From Bacteroidota bacterium (GTDB lineage Bacteria > Bacteroidota > Bacteroidia > Bacteroidales > VadinHA17), in the NCBI GenBank assembly GCA_011050615.1, contig DRFJ01000057.1, positions 1 through 64,000 on the forward strand: 64,000 bases of DNA, in the 5' to 3' direction. Made by a program: the position numbers and the translations under genes. The notes under the pieces were generated by a model. It was not told the origin of the DNA. It did no database searches and saw only the letters and a program-made list of their open reading frames with translations. Every line of letters starts with the position of its first letter. The stretch's first letter is position 1. Of the stretch, positions 1 to 8,653 are shown piece by piece.

Positions 1-619
1 CATGTTTTAAATCGAAAAATGAAACTGAGAATCTTCAAGGGTTTATCTGGAAAACAGGAGCTCTGAAAACTGCATCAATCAAACAAGACAAAAGGCCGGG
101 ATCAAAATATCCTGTTTGATGGTAACACTTTTAAACCACGTTATAATGCGAAGGAAGAAGAAGTTTACAATAGAAAAAAATTAAATCTCAGAACAAATTG
201 TAATTTTAACGTATCAGCTTAAGAAAAGTACTTTGTTGTTTTTGAAACATACTGGGGGGTCAAACAATCCCGGCTCCCAATGGTCAGGTTCAATCGGCGA
301 AAGGTGGTCACATTGCCCGTTTATTCCAGCAAAACCACAATTAATGCAGCTATTACCAGCCCGATAAACCTATCTGCAGCACCCATATTCTTTTTCATAT
401 TTTCAATATTCTATATTTTATGAACTACTATCCGTAGTTTGTTCTTTTTCTGCAACAATAACCCGATTTAACGATTCAACAATTTAACAATTAACGTCCT
501 CACAACATCTCAACAGAAGTATATGACATATATCACTCTCGAATAATAAACTATAAAGAAATGTCATAGAGTTTTTTTCTTATTTTTAAAATATCTTAAT
601 TAAATACTGTGGTGTATAG
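1..619. other. Left-edge stretch without an intact gene
   Basis: No complete gene is visible here. On the plus strand a frame is open from base 3 to a TGA at 117-119. It could be the last 38 codons of a gene that begins outside the window, but I do not recognise the peptide. On the minus strand at 321-398 there is a short DUF2892-like fragment, listed separately. The remainder (about 400-619) is AT-rich and carries the upstream region of the gene at 620. I saw no convincing promoter or terminator in it. Confidence 0.4.
321..398 (-). pseudogene. Fragment resembling the start of a DUF2892 membrane protein
   Basis: The minus strand encodes a 25-residue peptide beginning MKKNMGAADRFIGLVIAA and stopping at a TAA. 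Small inner-membrane DUF2892 proteins of Bacteroidota are usually about 60-70 residues and often start with MKKNMG..DR. followed by a hydrophobic helix. Here only that start and half of the first helix remain, and no clean continuation is visible in the other frames. It is most likely a decayed remnant. A chance resemblance cannot be excluded because the match is short. Confidence 0.3.
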
Positions 620-1522
620 ATGAAAAGTAATTTAAGCTACATAAAGTTCATTTTTGCAGCTTTTGTCTTAACCATAATAACCATGAAAGCTCTTTCCCAG
701 AACATGAAAAATTTCCTGCCTGAAGAAGTGTATGGATATAAAGCAAGCGGCTCAGACATAAATTACAGCCCCGAAACCCTGTTCGGATATATTAATGGAG
801 GGGCAGAATTATTTATTTCCTATGGTTTGAAAGAGGTAGTGAGCAGGACATATGAAAGGTGCGGGGAACCAAAGATTGTTGCAGATATATTTGATATGGG
901 GGAGGCCAAGAATGCTTTCGGGGTGTTCACCCATGGAAGGGAGAAGCTTGACCAAACCTATGGACAGGGTTCTGAGACATATGTGGGAGCAATCCTTTTC
1001 TGGAAGGACAAGTACTATATCTCTGTGTTTACTGATGAAGAAACCGAAGCATCTAAAAAGGCCATTGAGGAGATGGCAGCTATGATCGATGATTTGATAG
1101 AATCAACCGGAGAACTTCCTCCCATACTTGACTGGATCCCGGAGGAAGGACTTGTTCCTGAAAGTGTGTTTTATTTTCATCATTATATCTGGATAAATGC
1201 TTTCTTCTATATAACAAATGATAATTTCCTTAACATTGATGAAACAACTGATGCTGTTCTGGCAAAATACGGAAAACCGGAATCCAGGCATTACCTCCTG
1301 ATGATAAATTATCAGTCAGGCGAGGAAGCGAAAACAGCATATTATAATTTCCTTGAACATTATGCCCCGGAACTGAGGGATGAGATTGCTGTCAAACTGG
1401 AGGATGGGAAATGGACCGGGTGCCTTCTGAAACAGGACCTGCTGATCTGTGTGTTTAACGCTGAGGAAAAAGAACAGGTTGAAAACCTTCTTGATAAAAC
1501 AGCCGGCAAATACTGTCATTAA
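620..1522 (+). CDS. DUF6599-family exported protein
   Basis: A 300-residue protein with an N-terminal hydrophobic segment (about residues 8-27) that looks like a signal peptide. The body has the pattern of the DUF6599 family: a region around residues 40-65 with NGGAELF, followed by GEAKNAFGVF. It is conserved in Bacteroidota and other anaerobes, and its biochemical role is not known. The next gene, a Tat-type DUF362 protein 26 bp downstream, is on the same strand and probably co-transcribed. I have seen such pairs in anaerobic genomes, so a shared redox-linked or envelope role is plausible but is inference. Start at ATG 620. Confidence 0.7.
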   Translation: MKSNLSYIKFIFAAFVLTIITMKALSQNMKNFLPEEVYGYKASGSDINYSPETLFGYINGGAELFISYGLKEVVSRTYERCGEPKIVADIFDMGEAKNAFGVFTHGREKLDQTYGQGSETYVGAILFWKDKYYISVFTDEETEASKKAIEEMAAMIDDLIESTGELPPILDWIPEEGLVPESVFYFHHYIWINAFFYITNDNFLNIDETTDAVLAKYGKPESRHYLLMINYQSGEEAKTAYYNFLEHYAPELRDEIAVKLEDGKWTGCLLKQDLLICVFNAEEKEQVENLLDKTAGKYCH

Positions 1523-1548
1523 AAAATAAAAACCAATTCCTTATCATC

Positions 1549-2463
1549 ATGACCAGAAAGACTATTACAAGGAGAAAGCTAATAAAGAAAGGTGCCCTGG
1601 CCTCAATAGGAGGATTCCTTTACCTCAACAGCCCGGTAAAGGCCATGAAAACCATCTCAGGGACTAATAAACAGGCTGGGTGGAAATCACGTGTAATATT
1701 AATCCGCGATAAGGATCTCTTGACAGATTTTAATAAACCTAAGCCGGACAGGATACTTACCATGATTGATCAGGCAGTAGTTGCATTAACAGGGAAGGGC
1801 GATCCGCTGGAAGCATGGAAAGAAATTGTTAAGCCTGACGATATCCTTGGTATCAAAACCAATGTATGGAATTATCTGCCAACACCCCCGGAACTGGAGC
1901 AGGCTATCAAAACCAGGGCTATGGAAGCCGGTGTCAGGGATGAAAACATTGGGATTAAAGACCGGGGTCTGACACGTGAACCATTGTTCCAGGAAGCCAC
2001 GGCCCTTATCAATACCAGGCCGCTGCGCACCCATGCCTGGTCAGGAGTAGGATCATTGATAAAAAACTACATAATGTTTATCGACAATCCCGCCTCCCTG
2101 CATGGTGATTCATGTGCCGATCTTGCAAGCCTCTGGAAACTTCCGGAGGTAGAGGGAAAGACCAGGCTGAATGTACTGGTGATGCTGAACCCCCTCTTCC
2201 ATGGCGTCGGAAGGCACCACTTCAGCAAGGAATATACCTGGGAATACTGTGGCCTGCTTGTTGGCTTTGACCCTGTTGCAGTCGATTCAGTAGGCATACG
2301 GATCCTGCAGGCAAAAAGAAAGGAATTCTTCGGAGAAGACCGTCCTCTTAATCCACCGGCCAAACATGTGTTCCTGGCCGATACCCGGCATAAACTGGGC
2401 ACGGCAGACCCGGAAAAGATCGAGTTAATAAAACTTGGCTGGATGGAAAAGAGCCTGATATAA
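1549..2463 (+). CDS. DUF362-domain protein with Tat-type signal
   Basis: A 304-residue protein. Residues 7-13 read TRRKLIK, a twin-arginine motif followed by a short hydrophobic stretch, so it is probably exported folded through the Tat system. The rest matches DUF362, with a KTNVWNYLPTPPELEQAI segment near residue 105 and a HAWSGVGSLIKNYIMF segment near 165. DUF362 proteins often carry Fe-S clusters, but I see no CxxCxxC ferredoxin motif here, so this one may be a cofactor-free variant. It follows the DUF6599 gene by 26 bp. A decayed aldo/keto reductase lies just downstream on the other strand. Confidence 0.75.
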   Translation: MTRKTITRRKLIKKGALASIGGFLYLNSPVKAMKTISGTNKQAGWKSRVILIRDKDLLTDFNKPKPDRILTMIDQAVVALTGKGDPLEAWKEIVKPDDILGIKTNVWNYLPTPPELEQAIKTRAMEAGVRDENIGIKDRGLTREPLFQEATALINTRPLRTHAWSGVGSLIKNYIMFIDNPASLHGDSCADLASLWKLPEVEGKTRLNVLVMLNPLFHGVGRHHFSKEYTWEYCGLLVGFDPVAVDSVGIRILQAKRKEFFGEDRPLNPPAKHVFLADTRHKLGTADPEKIELIKLGWMEKSLI

Positions 2464-2500
2464 GATCAACCTAACCTGAATACCTGAACAGGGCTTCTGT

Positions 2501-2770
2501 CTACAATCCTTTTTTCTTCATTGCCATTATCTCTTCCTGGTTCATCTCCTTGAAATCAACAGCCAACCTGAGTGCCATGGCAAAAAGAGCCTCATTACCG
2601 GGAGGGATGGCAACTGTTACAGGTTGAAATTATCAGTCTGCATGTTTTTCAGCGACTGTTCCAGCTCTTTCCTTGCGCCTTCTTTTTTCCGCTCTGTTGT
2701 TTTACAGGTAAGAAATACATCTTTTTTCCTGTACGGTTTAAGGCTTTATCATTAATTGGTATTCGTAATA
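2501..2770 (-). pseudogene. Decayed aldo/keto reductase with an internal deletion
   Basis: Read on the minus strand, about 2600-2760 encodes DVFLTCKTTERKKEGARK and then ELEQSLKNMQTDNFNL. This is the conserved aldo/keto reductase segment between the catalytic lysine region and the usual LYQLHA motif. The frame is then lost. In a different frame down to the TAG at 2501-2503 the DNA encodes VTVAIPPGNEALFAMALR and then FKEMNQEEIMAMKKKGL, which looks like the C-terminus of the same family. More than a hundred residues between the two blocks and the N-terminal part are missing. The upstream limit is approximate. It is a degraded gene and not functional. Confidence 0.6.
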
Positions 2771-2776
2771 AAAGGT

Positions 2777-2816
2777 AATAAAAAAAGCCAGACCACATCA
2801 TTAACCCGGCTCATTT
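2777..2816 (-). terminator. Probable rho-independent terminator of the deacetylase gene
   Basis: On the minus strand, about 25 bases past the stop of the deacetylase gene, AGCCGG can pair with CTGGCT (six pairs, one a G-T wobble) around a loop of about 14 bases. A run of seven T residues follows. The position and T tract fit a terminator for the minus-strand gene at 2836-5274. The stem is short, so confidence is moderate. Confidence 0.5.
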
Positions 2817-2835
2817 TCAGGCATCCTGAACTATA

Positions 2836-5274
2836 CTATAACTTAATAAACAAAACCGGTTTAACCCTTCCCCCGGATGTTGAGACATGCAAAATATAGA
2901 GTCCCGGGGCCAGAATGCCAGTGTCCAGGAAGTAGTCTAATCTGTATGCAGGCATTCTGCCCAGATTTATATGTGTGATACAGTTCCCCCGCATGTCGTA
3001 CAAAACAAGATCTACCTCACCCTCTGAAGGGAGATCTGCTTCAATCTTCAGCGGTTCATTACCAACAGGATTGGGATACACCTTTATTTTAGTATTTTCA
3101 CTAATATCTCCTCCATCATCTTCAATCCCTGTATATACTCCCTTATACACTGTTATTTCCGAACCGCCGGGCAGGCAATTATAAAACACATATCTTTCAT
3201 CCCCGGAGGATATCACTTCAAGGCTTGTCAGTTCAATTCCATTATTAATTGTCACCCAATCTTCATCCCAGTCTGCCGGGATCATCATTTGAAGAGTCAA
3301 TTCGATATCAAAAACAGAATCAGGAAGACCATCATCCGCAGTAAAGGCAAACATCTCATCTGAAGAGTCGGGTATACTCACGACCAGACCATTTCTTTCC
3401 ATGATATACTTATATACATTCTCATGAGTATCCACCCAGATATCCCTTTTCAAAACAGAGTCGACCGTTACGCAGAAATCATCCAGCTTATATGCATACA
3501 GGTTGGATTCGGGATCAAAGTACTCATCTTTTATGTCATGATACATCAGGGGCAGGTAATAGCCAAAATCTTCGGCTACCGCTACACGGTTCAATACAGT
3601 GGCAGGTGAAGTCGTACTGAGTACAGGAAAAGATTTAAGAGCAAAGAAATTAGCCGGGGTGGCCAGGTTATATCCATATTCGCTGTTTCTGGCTGTAAGG
3701 AATGTTTCAGCTATCAGCCCCAGAGTTTCATATTGAAAACTGCCGAAGGGGATGGAAAGTGTAAGAGTATTCTGATCAAACCTCTCATCCAGTTCTTCTT
3801 TTGATTGACGCAATAAGGCCCTTACATAATCTATATCCCCCTCGCCTGTCAGAAGCCCCAGGTTGGAATGGTTCCTGGTGTGGGAAGCTATTTCAAATCC
3901 TTTATCCCGGTACGATTTTATCAACGGGGTTCCTGCAAGCGGAGCGTCATAGACCTGGGTGGTATCCGTAAAAATATAGAATGTACCTTTCAGCCCGGCC
4001 TGGTCAAGGCATGCTCCTCCACAGGCAAAGGCACCATAAGCCCCGTCGTCGAAGGTGAAGCTTACCGCTCCCTTATGATTATCCTTCCACGTAGTGGCAC
4101 GTATCATCTCATCGCGATGAAAAGGCCCGCTCATTACTGCGGTAATATCATCAAAAATACTTCCCGGACCCGACCACACAGTTTCATGCTCAGAAAACGC
4201 TTCATCGTTTCCGGGATATAGCAAAATCTCCCCAAAGCCACTAACTGAGTTATTATAAAGTACAGCAAGATCAGGAAGCATATCTTCGTTAAAACATCCT
4301 GCGACCATATAGTGAAGCCCGGCAGGATCAACAGTTACATTATTCCCTGCATACCAGGTATCAGGCCCGGAGAAAGAGGATACTTCGCCCCGGAAAAGGT
4401 ACAATTGATGGTCAATGGCAGCCGGGTCACTGTAAAATAAGGCTATATCACTGAATCCGTCAGTGTCATAATCTGCCGTAACGGCACCCTTCACATGCTC
4501 GAAATCCAGATCCTGCAGGGTGGTTGAATAAAAAGATGGCAGCAAAGAAAAAGCATTTACGCCGGATTCAAAGATGAAGATTCTCTGAGGTGTCGAGGGG
4601 TCCTCCCCTGAGTAATCATAGAATACAGCGATATCGGGCTTGCCATTATTGTTAAAATCGCCCGCAAGGGCATATTTAATGTGGGTGAAATTGAATTCGC
4701 TCCTCAAACTCCCAAAATATTTCTTAGGTTGAGAGAATTCTTTCCCACCAGATTCAAATACATAAATTGCCTGTTCTTCGTCCAAAGGATTATTATAAAA
4801 CACAGCTATATCATCCTTCCCATCCAGGTTAAAATCACCTGTCACAGCATAATCGACATAATTGAAATCAAATTCTGTGTCGATGACAGAATACCAGGTT
4901 CCTGCAGGAAGAAGGTCCTTCCCGCCCGGTCTGAAAACCATTATATCGCTGCAGGTATAGTCCGGATTCATATTGGGTTCATAGGGAACTTTCATAAAAA
5001 GGGATATCTCACTCCTTCCGTCACCGTTAAAATCACCCACGACAGTCAATCCCGGCATAATCCCCGGTATTTCACTGCTTAGCGAAAGAAAGGCAGTATG
5101 AGCTTCTAGCCCTTCTTCACCCGGCAGGAATCGTATAAACCGTGTTGTATCGCTTCCTCCCCCGCGCAGGCAAACAATCCCATCAGCCTTCAAAGCGGGT
5201 GAGGCAGAAAAAATAAATACCGCAATTAGCGCACACTTTAATAGAATCATCACTACTGGAACTATTAACTTCAA
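2836..5274 (-). CDS. T9SS-exported polysaccharide deacetylase with FG-GAP-like repeats
   Basis: An 812-residue multidomain secreted protein. Residues 1-31 form a signal peptide. About residues 50-390 contain at least five FG-GAP/VCBS-like repeats of the form GDFN-x-DG-x-x-DIAVFY, which normally fold as a beta-propeller and bind calcium. About 395-620 is a NodB-type carbohydrate esterase domain with the metal-site motif SFTFDDG and the second motif SHTRNHS. The C-terminal 85 residues (VYPNPVGN...GLYILHVS...) are a T9SS type A sorting domain. It probably removes acetyl groups from an N-acetylated glycan at the cell surface. It is transcribed alone, divergently from the gene at 5412. Confidence 0.85.
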   Translation of the reverse strand: MKLIVPVVMILLKCALIAVFIFSASPALKADGIVCLRGGGSDTTRFIRFLPGEEGLEAHTAFLSLSSEIPGIMPGLTVVGDFNGDGRSEISLFMKVPYEPNMNPDYTCSDIMVFRPGGKDLLPAGTWYSVIDTEFDFNYVDYAVTGDFNLDGKDDIAVFYNNPLDEEQAIYVFESGGKEFSQPKKYFGSLRSEFNFTHIKYALAGDFNNNGKPDIAVFYDYSGEDPSTPQRIFIFESGVNAFSLLPSFYSTTLQDLDFEHVKGAVTADYDTDGFSDIALFYSDPAAIDHQLYLFRGEVSSFSGPDTWYAGNNVTVDPAGLHYMVAGCFNEDMLPDLAVLYNNSVSGFGEILLYPGNDEAFSEHETVWSGPGSIFDDITAVMSGPFHRDEMIRATTWKDNHKGAVSFTFDDGAYGAFACGGACLDQAGLKGTFYIFTDTTQVYDAPLAGTPLIKSYRDKGFEIASHTRNHSNLGLLTGEGDIDYVRALLRQSKEELDERFDQNTLTLSIPFGSFQYETLGLIAETFLTARNSEYGYNLATPANFFALKSFPVLSTTSPATVLNRVAVAEDFGYYLPLMYHDIKDEYFDPESNLYAYKLDDFCVTVDSVLKRDIWVDTHENVYKYIMERNGLVVSIPDSSDEMFAFTADDGLPDSVFDIELTLQMMIPADWDEDWVTINNGIELTSLEVISSGDERYVFYNCLPGGSEITVYKGVYTGIEDDGGDISENTKIKVYPNPVGNEPLKIEADLPSEGEVDLVLYDMRGNCITHINLGRMPAYRLDYFLDTGILAPGLYILHVSTSGGRVKPVLFIKL

Positions 5275-5411
5275 ATATATAACTATTAAACCGATCCTGT
5301 CCGGAAAAGTTACAACTTATTCAGCCTGTCCGTCGTTTAATACACAGGTATAAGGTGCAACATTTTACTTGCTAATCCGTTTTAATACAAATACGATCTA
5401 ATAAACTTAGC

Positions 5412-6263
5412 ATGAATAAAGCACTGATTATTGCAGGCATAGTAATAATAGCTTCTTCTGCCTGTACGAAAGAGGATAATCTTTTAACAGTAGAAAATAA
5501 ATATATAATAGATCATACTGCTATTAATATCTCTGACATCCCTGACTACTGGATAGAAAAAGCGAAGGAAAAACTTCATATAGCATACGGACACACTTCA
5601 CACGGAAGCCAGATCACCACGGGGATGACCGGTCTGGTGACTTTTCTCGGGTCTGAATATGCATGGAACAATGGAGGGGCTGATGGAGCTCTTGATCTTC
5701 ATGATTATGCCATGAGTGGCGATCTTGGGAGTCCGAATTTTACAGGGTGGGAGCTTGAAACGAGGGACTACCTTGCTTCAAACGAAGATGTCAATGTAAT
5801 AATATGGTCCTGGTGCGGCCAGGTATCTTATGCCGCCGAAGAAAATATAGATACCTATCTTGGCCTCATGTCAGGTCTTGAAGAGGATTTTCCGGGAGTA
5901 ATTTTTGTGTATATGACAGGCCATCTTGACGGAACGGGATTGACCGGGAACCTGCATCTGAGAAATGAACAAATAAGGAATTACTGTAAAACAAATAATA
6001 AATTTCTTTATGATTTTGCAGACATTGAGTCCTGGGATCCTGACGGAAACTACTACCTTGATAAAGCAGCAAATGATGGCTGCTATTATGACAGCAATAA
6101 TGATGGTACCCGTGACTCCAACTGGGCCGTAGACTGGCAGAACGCACATACAGAGGGTGTCGACTGGTATACCTGCACTGCGGCTCATACACAACCATTG
6201 AATGCAAACATGAAAGCCTATGCTGCCTGGCATCTTTGGGCACGTATCGCAGGCTGGAGTTAA
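5412..6263 (+). CDS. Lipoprotein of unknown function, possibly SGNH-hydrolase-like
   Basis: A 283-residue protein with a clear lipoprotein signal (residues 1-17, lipobox cysteine at 18). After a beta strand it has GHTSHGSQ at residues 60-67, and near the C-terminus there is CTAAHTQP. A hydrophobic IIWSWCGQVS segment and an FPGVIFVYMTGHLDG segment lie between. The order (histidine/serine motif at the first strand, later histidine) recalls SGNH/GDSL esterases with a changed first block. It also recalls the protein at 36225, which has HHSTG at the same place. I do not recognise a named family, so enzymatic function is speculative. It has its own short upstream region, divergent from the deacetylase gene. 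Confidence 0.6.
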   Translation: MNKALIIAGIVIIASSACTKEDNLLTVENKYIIDHTAINISDIPDYWIEKAKEKLHIAYGHTSHGSQITTGMTGLVTFLGSEYAWNNGGADGALDLHDYAMSGDLGSPNFTGWELETRDYLASNEDVNVIIWSWCGQVSYAAEENIDTYLGLMSGLEEDFPGVIFVYMTGHLDGTGLTGNLHLRNEQIRNYCKTNNKFLYDFADIESWDPDGNYYLDKAANDGCYYDSNNDGTRDSNWAVDWQNAHTEGVDWYTCTAAHTQPLNANMKAYAAWHLWARIAGWS

Positions 6264-6342
6264 GAAGCAGGTAACTTTTTCAAGATAATCCAGTAAAAAG
6301 GAATATTAAATTCCTGAATTTTATTAATAATAGAATAAATTT

Positions 6343-6350
6343 TACTTTTG
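6343..6350 (+). promoter_or_regulatory. Possible -7 element upstream of the first FISUMP lipoprotein
   Basis: TACTTTTG matches the Bacteroidota -7 consensus TAnnTTTG. No good TTG is seen 20 bp upstream, so it is only half a promoter. It overlaps the TTG at 6348 that opens the longer reading frame, which argues that translation starts at the later ATG (6396). Confidence 0.3.
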
Positions 6351-6395
6351 ACAGTTGTCAGTTCATATAGATTTCCATATTTACAAAATAAAGTT

Positions 6396-8555
6396 ATGAA
6401 TAGATTTTATAAAGGAATGATATTGATTCTCTTTATAAGCGGTTCATTATTATATCTTTCATCATGTGAAAAAAAACCTGCTCTTGCTGAAATACTTACG
6501 GAAGATATCACATCTGTTACACAGACATCAGCGATTACCGGGGGATTTATCTCAAACAGTGGGGGAGCAGAAATAACTGCAAGAGGCATTTGTTGGGGCA
6601 CATCAATTAATCCTGCCACATCTGGCAATAAGACATCTGATGGCACTGGTACGGGTACCTTTACAAGCATTATCAACCAGCTGACACCGGGGACCATGTA
6701 TTATGTCAGGGCATATGCCATTAATGAAGCAGGGACAAGCTATGGTAACCAGCGGTCATTTACGACGACTGATATTTTAACACCCACATTAACAACAGTT
6801 GAAGCCGGATCAATTACTTTAACATCAGCAGTCTCAGGAGGAAATATTACTGATGATGGTGGTGCAGATATAAGCACCCGAGGAGTTTGCTGGAGCACAT
6901 CTGAGGATCCTACCACGGCAGACAATAAAACTGAGGATGGCAGTGGAACCGGCAGCTTCACCAGTGATTTAACAAATCTCACACCCGGGACTGATTACTA
7001 TGTGCGTGCCTATGCCACAAACAGTGCAGGAACAGCTTATGGCAACCAGGAAACATTTACCACCGTGGCGCTCGAGCTGGCAACTGTCACCACTGCTTCA
7101 GCCGACCATGTAACACAGACATCAGCAATGCTGGGAGGAGATGTAACCGATGACGGCGGCTCCGATGTTACAGCAAAAGGCGTTTGCTGGTCAACATCAA
7201 GCAATCCTACAACGGATGACAACACTACAAACGATGGCAGCGGTACAGGTGCTTTCACAAGTAACCTGAGCGGTCTTACTCCCGGTACTACTTACTATGT
7301 AAGGGCTTATGCAATCAACAGTATCGGTACTGCCTATGGCAGTGAAGTTTCCTTTGACACTGACCCGGTTGAACTGGCAACAGTCGCAACAGCCGCAATC
7401 GATGATGCTTATGTAACAGCTAACTCAGCTGTGGCTGGAGGCAATGTGACTGATGACGGTGGTGGTAATGTTACGGCAAAAGGTGTTTGCTGGAGCACCT
7501 CACAGTCACCTACCCTTGATGACGATTTCACAGATGAAGGTCCGGGAACAGGTAGCTTCACGAGTGCCCTGAGCGGTCTTGCAAACGGGACTACCTATTA
7601 TGTCCGCGCATACGCAACCAACAATGCCGGAACTGCTTACGGTAATGAAGCATCATTCACCACGGATGAGATCTTACTGGCCACCCTAACAACAACCGGT
7701 GCCAGTGCTATAACTTCTTTCACTGCAGCATCCGGTGGTAATGTCTCTGATGATGGCGGCGGAACTGTAACTGCCAGGGGTGTCTGCTGGTCAACGACAG
7801 CTGAGCCCACTATCAGTGATAATACACTATCCAGTGGTACAGGAACGGGATCCTTCATCTGTGAACTAGACGGTCTGGATGCATCAACCACCTATTATGT
7901 GCGTGCTTATGCCACTAACAGTACGGGAACAGCCTATGGCAGCCAGGTAAGCTTCACTACCACGGAATCGTTATCTGACATTGATGGAAATGTGTATGCC
8001 ACGGTGCAGATAGGCTCACAGGTATGGATGGCAGAAAACCTCAGAACAACAACATATAATAATGGCACATCAATAGCGGTTATAACAGATAACGAGCAAT
8101 GGAGTAATTTAACAGGTCCTGCATGTTGCTTCTACAATAATAATGAACCTGCATTTGGTGATACCTATGGAGCTTTATATAACTGGTATACTATAGAGGC
8201 AGATAATTTATGTCCTGAAGGATGGCACGTACCGACTGCCGATGACTGGTCTGTTCTTATAGATTACATAGGTGGCAACGCAGAAGGCGGCAAACTGAAA
8301 GAGACCGGGACGATACACTGGCGGAGCCCGAACATAGGAGCCACTAATGAGACGGGTTTCACTTTCCGCCCAAGTGGCTTCCGTTTACCGGGCGGGACAT
8401 ATGTTAACATTGAGACTTATGGTCATTCATGGATTTCTTCTGAATATGATGCTGAAAATGCCAGTTTCCGCTACACTGCCTATGATGATGATTACTTATA
8501 CTGGTGGTATGCAGATATGAATTGTGGAAAACCGACCCGGTGCATAAAAGACTAG
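6396..8555 (+). CDS. FISUMP-domain lipoprotein with five beta-sandwich repeats
   Basis: From ATG 6396 the protein is 719 residues. The frame is open back to a TTG at 6348, but only the ATG start puts the lipoprotein signal at the N-terminus (lipobox cysteine at residue 24). About residues 30-520 hold five repeats of roughly 95 residues. Each has the pattern GG-V-DDGG-V-A-GVCWST, then GTGSFTS and TYYVRAYATNSAGTAYG, which resembles fibronectin type III-like domains. Residues from about 527 are a FISUMP domain (Fibrobacter succinogenes major paralogous domain), starting DGNVYATVQIGSQVWMAENL. It is probably surface-exposed with a binding or adhesion role. It is a close paralogue, of equal length, of the protein at 12240. 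Confidence 0.85.
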   Translation: MNRFYKGMILILFISGSLLYLSSCEKKPALAEILTEDITSVTQTSAITGGFISNSGGAEITARGICWGTSINPATSGNKTSDGTGTGTFTSIINQLTPGTMYYVRAYAINEAGTSYGNQRSFTTTDILTPTLTTVEAGSITLTSAVSGGNITDDGGADISTRGVCWSTSEDPTTADNKTEDGSGTGSFTSDLTNLTPGTDYYVRAYATNSAGTAYGNQETFTTVALELATVTTASADHVTQTSAMLGGDVTDDGGSDVTAKGVCWSTSSNPTTDDNTTNDGSGTGAFTSNLSGLTPGTTYYVRAYAINSIGTAYGSEVSFDTDPVELATVATAAIDDAYVTANSAVAGGNVTDDGGGNVTAKGVCWSTSQSPTLDDDFTDEGPGTGSFTSALSGLANGTTYYVRAYATNNAGTAYGNEASFTTDEILLATLTTTGASAITSFTAASGGNVSDDGGGTVTARGVCWSTTAEPTISDNTLSSGTGTGSFICELDGLDASTTYYVRAYATNSTGTAYGSQVSFTTTESLSDIDGNVYATVQIGSQVWMAENLRTTTYNNGTSIAVITDNEQWSNLTGPACCFYNNNEPAFGDTYGALYNWYTIEADNLCPEGWHVPTADDWSVLIDYIGGNAEGGKLKETGTIHWRSPNIGATNETGFTFRPSGFRLPGGTYVNIETYGHSWISSEYDAENASFRYTAYDDDYLYWWYADMNCGKPTRCIKD

Positions 8556-8653
8556 TAAAGGCATAAAAGTACAAATCATTGTAAATGAAGGATAAATATC
8601 TTTAATTAATGTAACCGGGATGACCTTCCTAACGTATAAGCAAGTCAGGGATT

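Noticed and set aside
3-119. 38-codon open frame at the left edge as a real gene end
   Set aside because: No recognisable family and no start or upstream context; kept only as a remark in the intergenic entry.
6348-6395. Longer start of the FISUMP lipoprotein at a TTG codon
   Set aside because: The lipoprotein signal begins only at the ATG at 6396, and the paralogue at 12240 also starts there, giving equal lengths.
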